From positions 24,234,111 to 24,298,110 of the forward strand of contig CM119267.1 of assembly GCA_051294375.1 (NCBI GenBank): DNA of 64,000 nt, given 5' to 3'. A program made the translations under genes and the position numbers. Origin of the DNA: Paraspadella gotoi. Taxonomy: Eukaryota; Chaetognatha. Positions within the stretch are counted from its first letter, which is position 1, and every line of letters starts with the position of its first letter. The notes beneath the pieces were generated by a model that was not told where the DNA came from, did not search any database, and saw only the letters and a program-made list of their open reading frames with translations. Positions 59,605 through 64,000 of the stretch are shown here, piece by piece.

Positions 59605-59915
59605 GGCTCCAATTTCTAATTCAGTTTTTCTTTCTTGCTCCTTCAATTTCCTGTTTTCTTTTTTTTGGCTCCAATTTCTAATTCAGTTTTTCTTTCTTGC
59701 TCCTTCAATTTCCTGTTTTCTTTTTCCTGGCTCCAATTTCTAATTCAGTTTTTCTTTCTTGCTCCTTTAATTTCCTGTTTTCTTTTTCTTGGCTCCAATT
59801 TCTAATTCAGTTTTTCTTTCTTGCTCCTTTAATTTCCTGTTTTCTTTTTCTTGGCTCCATTTTCTACTTCTGTTTTTTTTCTCGCTCCTTTTATTTCTGT
59901 TCCTGTTTTGTTTAC
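59605..59915. repeat. 62-bp tandem repeat, 5 units
   Basis: GGCTCCAATTTCTAATTCAG starts at 59605, 59667, 59729 and 59791, with a diverged unit at 59853. Exact 62-bp spacing, so the frame rotates each unit. Confidence 0.95.
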
Positions 59916-60615
59916 TCGCTCCTTTCTGTATTGCCCCTTTTATTATCGGTGGAGTAAGAGAAAAAAAAATTAATAAATTACTAGAAAAAATGTTTAGCGG
60001 AAAATTAAACAAAAAAACGAGAGAGAGAGAGAGAGGACGGAATCTGAGAAAAAAGAAAAAGAGAAAAGTCAAAGAAGGAAGATAAATGAAGGCCCGGCTG
60101 GTCAAATGCCAGGACTGACTGGCAGACGATAACACGACTGGCAATTTGGACGAGAAGGCGAATGGTAAAAAGGGTCAGCCGAATCGAGGGCGGATGGCAT
60201 CGAGGAAGAGAGGAAAGAAAATTCAAATTGCCACCTACCCTTAAGTAAACCAATAATGATGACTAAGCAAATGGCACTTCAGAATTTTTGTTTTAAATTG
60301 TTATTGATTATTATTTTTTTTAATTTATGAAAAACAAATTATAGAGAGCACGCAAAAAAAAACAAACTTTAATCTCATTTCCGCGCGACTCATTAAGACC
60401 AAAAACCGTTTTAATTAGCGACTGACGAACTCACGCCTTTAACGAGAAATCTCGCTAATTGAATTAAACTGTTTAATGAAATTCCGCTAATATAACGTTA
60501 AAAAAATTGAACTAAACTAGGACGGTATTTTAACTTTTGAGTCGCCGGAGCTATTTTTATGTCTCAACGAAAATTCCGATAGGAATTAATTTTTATTTTA
60601 TGTCGTTGGTTAAAG
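59916..60615. other. AT-rich stretch, no gene
   Basis: Ordinary AT-rich DNA with a short GA run at 60020-60034. Confidence 0.6.
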
Positions 60616-60800
60616 CTCTCTCTCTCTTTCTCCTCTCTCTCTCTCTCCTCTCTCTCTCTTCTCTCTCTCTCTCTCTCTCTTTTTTTAATGTCTCTCTTTC
60701 CACTAATAAATTTTTTAATCATAAACTCGCACGTGTTAACCGGAGTTGTGGGCCTATCTTATTTATGAATTATAAATCTACTTTAGAGATAAATTATAAA

Positions 60801-60858
<58 letters not shown>
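60616..60858. repeat. Two (CT)n arrays
   Basis: Arrays at 60616-60682 and 60803-60858 around 120 bp of AT-rich sequence. Confidence 0.93.
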
Positions 60859-61030
60859 TTCTTTCTCTGTCTTTCTTTCTCTCTCTTTCTATATTTTTCT
60901 TATTATATATATATATGTTAAATTTTTATTTGTTACGGATGTCTCTCGGTTGTTTGTGCCTTTTTATTATTGAATTCGTATTTTTGTTGCTTACGAATAT
61001 CTGATTGATCAAGTATTTTAACGTCGCTCT

Positions 61031-61123
61031 CTATTGGTTGTCCTTATGATGTACCTTAACCAAAGATATAAAAGATTGCTTACCTAAAACTAAGAGGATA
61101 AGTTACAATGTTCGTGACAGTCG
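61031..61123 (+). promoter_or_regulatory. TATA/CCAAT core promoter with short first exon
   Basis: Inverted CCAAT (CTATTGG, about 61031-61037), TATAAAAG at 61067-61074, then ATG at 61108-61110 in a good context (TTACAATG). Five codons later a consensus donor GTAAGC begins at 61124. Spacing fits a pol II promoter with a short first coding exon, but no matching second exon was found: the nearest acceptor (TATCTTTAG, about 61200-61208) gives an immediate stop. A retroelement LTR is an alternative. Confidence 0.35.
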
Positions 61124-61990
61124 GTAAGCATTTAAAATGATATTTTGTAATTTTTGGTTAACTAAGTTTGACTATTTTTAATAGTTCTTTTTTTTTGGTT
61201 ATCTTTAGAATAGTCTCCTTCGACTTGCTTTATGTCTTCTTCGACTTGCTTTATGTTTTCCCTTCAATTTGCTTCACGTCTCACGTCATGTTATGTCTAC
61301 TACAATAACTATTACTAAATTTACATTCTTCGATCTCTATACATAAATAGCAGTCAGAAAACACTAGCTCGCTCACGGCGTTACGGTAAAATCTCAATAA
61401 TCTATTCCGACTTCGGACTTAATAAACGCCTTTAAAGAAGGAATTCAAATCTCATGAATCTCTGTTGCGCGTTCCTTCCGATCGTCAGCGATTGACTAAC
61501 TAAGCGGCGGCTTAAGATAAGACTAAATAAACTCGCGAAAAAGAAAAAACGAATTGCTTCTAAAAAGATCGAAAAATTCGAGTGCATTTTAAAAAAAAAA
61601 AAAGAATAAACTAGCGATCTAGTAATAATTCGAATGCGAAAATTAAAACGATTTCAACGCGCGTCTTTTATCTCGTAAACCGAATAATTTAAAATACTCT
61701 CTTCGCTAATGATTTGCGCTTAACTTTAGCGAAACGCGTTCTTCTTTATAATCGGTTCTATATGTTTACGTTGAATCTTATTTTTGAATTTGGTTTTCCC
61801 TTTTTAAAGGAAATTCTTAGTTCTGCTCTCTCGCTTTCATGTTTCTTTATGCCATTACAAGTTTGCTTTCCTTTATTATAAAGTTGGCTTTCTTTTATAT
61901 CTCGGTTTGTGTCTTGTTGTTAATTAATTTTTGAAATCATGTCTAACTCGTCAATGCTCCAAGGGGGGTAAATTAAAGAAACATCCATTA
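61124..61990. other. AT-rich stretch, no gene assigned
   Basis: Three 22-bp copies of CTTCGACTTGCTTTATG-type sequence at about 61218-61283, and a polyadenylation-like AATAAA near 61420. Confidence 0.5.
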
Positions 61991-62761
61991 TCCATAGCAT
62001 TTACGATTTTAATACAAGTTGCAAGCTGCCAAACTCAGGTAAGGAGAAAGTATTAATAATTGCAAAACAAGCTCATGAAAGATTGCATACTCTGCTAGTG
62101 AACATACAAAAGAATTGAAGGGTGAGGGGTTTGACTAAGGAAAGGGAAAGCTGAGATACCAAAGCATTACAGAATACGAAAAAGAGAATCCACATTTCAT
62201 GATCAAATGGAAGGGTTATTAAGTCATTAAATATGCTGCAATAACAATCTTTTGCTCCCTAATGCTCCAAGTCCGTTTCCATGTCTGGTAGATCTCAAAG
62301 CTCAAGTGCTTCAGGTCAAAGGAACTAAAAATCCAGCGTAAGAGTTTAAATAAGGAAACGGAAAGAAAATATAACATCAGGAATATAAAATTAATGAAAA
62401 GGATCGTAGCGATCAAAAAGAAAGGATAGAAGGGAAAGTGCATTAGATTGGAAGAAGCCAAAAAGGAAACTGCAAAGTAATGGAGGAGAAGCAGTGAATT
62501 AACAATTTAGCCTTAAATTAAAAAACCAAGGGAAGACAATGAGAAAAAGAGGGAAAAGGAAAGGATGATGGAAAAGGCTGAATTAGTAATTTAAATGACG
62601 ATATCCAAATTTTTACAGGATGATGCCTCCATTCCTACACACCCGTTTACCAAAAGACTCATTCTGCTTTGACAAGGTTTACACATTGGAATGATAAATA
62701 AACAAGAGAGGCAAAAGGGCAATGACTTGGTTCATTTGCCTGAAGCTTCTACTTTTAAATC

Positions 62762-63007
62762 ATGAAGCTCCTATTTAATCCATATAAAAGCACGAATTTA
62801 AACCCAAGCTTTAGCACTAAGACCGTTCTCATGCATTGTTTAAACCCCCAACCATTGAGATCACCACTTGCCCGCCAACAGCATCTGGCAATTCTGGGAT
62901 TCCCATCCACTCCTCAGGTTCCATCCCAACCAAATCAAAGCAATCGAATTATAGCGCATGATGCGTTCCAACCTTCATGTTTCTTCAGCTCCTACTCAAG
63001 CCCTTGA
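62762..63007 (+). CDS. Proline/serine-rich ORF, uncertain
   Basis: 81 codons from ATG to TGA with mixed codon use and several PxxP-like stretches (PSTPQVPSQPNQSNR). Not recognised; no splice or promoter support, and it may be chance. Confidence 0.2.
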   Translation: MKLLFNPYKSTNLNPSFSTKTVLMHCLNPQPLRSPLARQQHLAILGFPSTPQVPSQPNQSNRIIAHDAFQPSCFFSSYSSP

Positions 63008-63445
63008 TCCCAGGCATATTCTGGCCTTCGGCTAAGCTGCAGCGAGCGCGGCCTAAGTGAAGATAAGAGGTGGAAGCGGGTGACGCTATGGTTTAGCGTC
63101 ATTCCTATCTCGGTTTATTATTGAACTGTAGAACGACTTCCTGGCTGGTAGTATCGTGAAAAGATCTTGAGTTGTTGAAATGGACGACTGGTGAAGCTCA
63201 TATTTCCATTAGCAATTTGAAAATGAACTCGGATGCACCAAAGCTTTAGCTTAGCTAAACAAAGTTAGTTCATCCTGGGTTAAGGCCAACATACTCTCTG
63301 AAGATTACGTGATATTATAAAAACAAGAACTACTTTAAGAAAGGCCGATCTTGTGGTCTTAGAAACTTATGGGAGCCTTGAAGAGCTAAAAACTGCTCTC
63401 ATGTCTGGGATATTGAAGGTTTTTCTAACATCGATCTTGTAAACG

Positions 63446-63730
63446 ATGATTGATAAGCGCATTTCCATTTCACGTGATAAATCGGGCAATACTCCATCCA
63501 CAAGTTGGACCGTTTTATTCAAAAGCAAAGGAACAATTTGCATTTCTTATACTTTCTGGATATCAAGTCGAAACAGCTGGAAGTCTCCATATTGCTGCGT
63601 CCAATTTGCTCCAAAGAAAGATGTAGTTAAAGTTCAGCTGCTACACTTCCATGACTTCACTATCAGCGCCCAAATTCAAAAGGTGACAAACAAGGATTCT
63701 CAGGGCTCAGCTAAGATGAAGGCAAGTTAG
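63446..63730 (+). CDS. 94-codon ORF, unrecognised
   Basis: ATG to stop, mixed codons, SKGTICISYTFWISSRNSW in the middle. No family recognised and no supporting context; could be an exon fragment or chance. Confidence 0.2.
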   Translation: MIDKRISISRDKSGNTPSTSWTVLFKSKGTICISYTFWISSRNSWKSPYCCVQFAPKKDVVKVQLLHFHDFTISAQIQKVTNKDSQGSAKMKAS

Positions 63731-64000
63731 CTTGTTACAAGATTCTATGATTCAAGTAAAAGTTTTAAACAGCCCTTGTGCACTAGTAAACATTATTTGT
63801 CTGTTGTCCTACATTTTTAAATGGGACAAGTGCAAGATTTGAGCTATGCTAAAAAAGTAATCGTTTATCTTTCTGCTGTGTGATAACATAAAATCTCGCT
63901 GCAAGCACAAAGATCTGTAAGACTGTAACTCTAAAAGCCACCATACTTGTCCTTCATCGGCAACAAAAATACTCAGAGCAGGTGATGATTTCTATAACAA

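Larger units (their letters stand above)
61991..64000. other. Microsatellite-free terminal region
   Basis: Balanced composition and no simple repeats, unlike the rest of the window. It holds the two weak ORFs below and no recognised domain. Confidence 0.5.

Overview
This window is animal nuclear DNA, almost certainly from an invertebrate that I cannot name from sequence alone. The evidence is GT-AG introns in a phase-consistent gene fragment, tRNA-derived SINE-like elements, a Penelope-like retroelement (PLE), and an extreme load of (GA)n/(CT)n, (TATC)n, (AAAG)n and (ACG)n microsatellites. I see no prokaryotic operon, rRNA gene, convincing tRNA gene or CRISPR array. Most long open reading frames are translations of low-complexity DNA and are not reported as genes.

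Layout. Positions 1-1534 (minus strand) hold the one well supported host gene: five short exons whose splice phases interlock into 113 residues, cut by the left edge of the window. Positions 1.6-22.1 kb are AT-rich non-coding DNA packed with microsatellites and minisatellites (24, 27, 44, 88 and 118 bp, and an unusual 10-bp array), two SINE copies near 4.0-4.7 kb, an E-box cluster near 19.8 kb and a CpG-rich patch with an RFX-type X-box near 21.6 kb.

Positions 22.2-51.5 kb are built from repeated, alternately oriented copies of one composite block. In PLE-sense order the block holds a PLE 3' end with a hammerhead-ribozyme-like motif, a polypurine/polypyrimidine tract, a SINE, a 115-bp tandem module, a promoter-like GC patch with a short intron, a (GA)n tract, a 45-bp minisatellite, and two GC-rich modules. 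Copies run forward (22.17-29.01 kb), reverse (29.03-35.35 kb), reverse (35.45-41.76 kb), forward (41.76-45.90 kb) and reverse (45.92-49.3 kb, continuing into the longest PLE copy at 49.3-51.5 kb). Two insertions occur in single copies: a 3.86-kb element carrying about 1.9 kb of a palindromic 20-bp satellite, and a 2.26-kb element with inverted termini. Four of the five 25-N gaps lie at or inside block copies, and the copies differ mainly by single-base indels, so long-read gap filling may have created part of this architecture.

Positions 51.5-61 kb hold a 947-bp foldback element flanked by TA, a 0.9-kb purine-rich minisatellite, and more microsatellites including a (CGG)n tract. The last 2-3 kb lose the microsatellite character and carry a TATA/CCAAT promoter-like site and two weak ORFs. 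The sequence gives no evidence for a defence or metabolic system. The interesting content is mobile-element and repeat biology.
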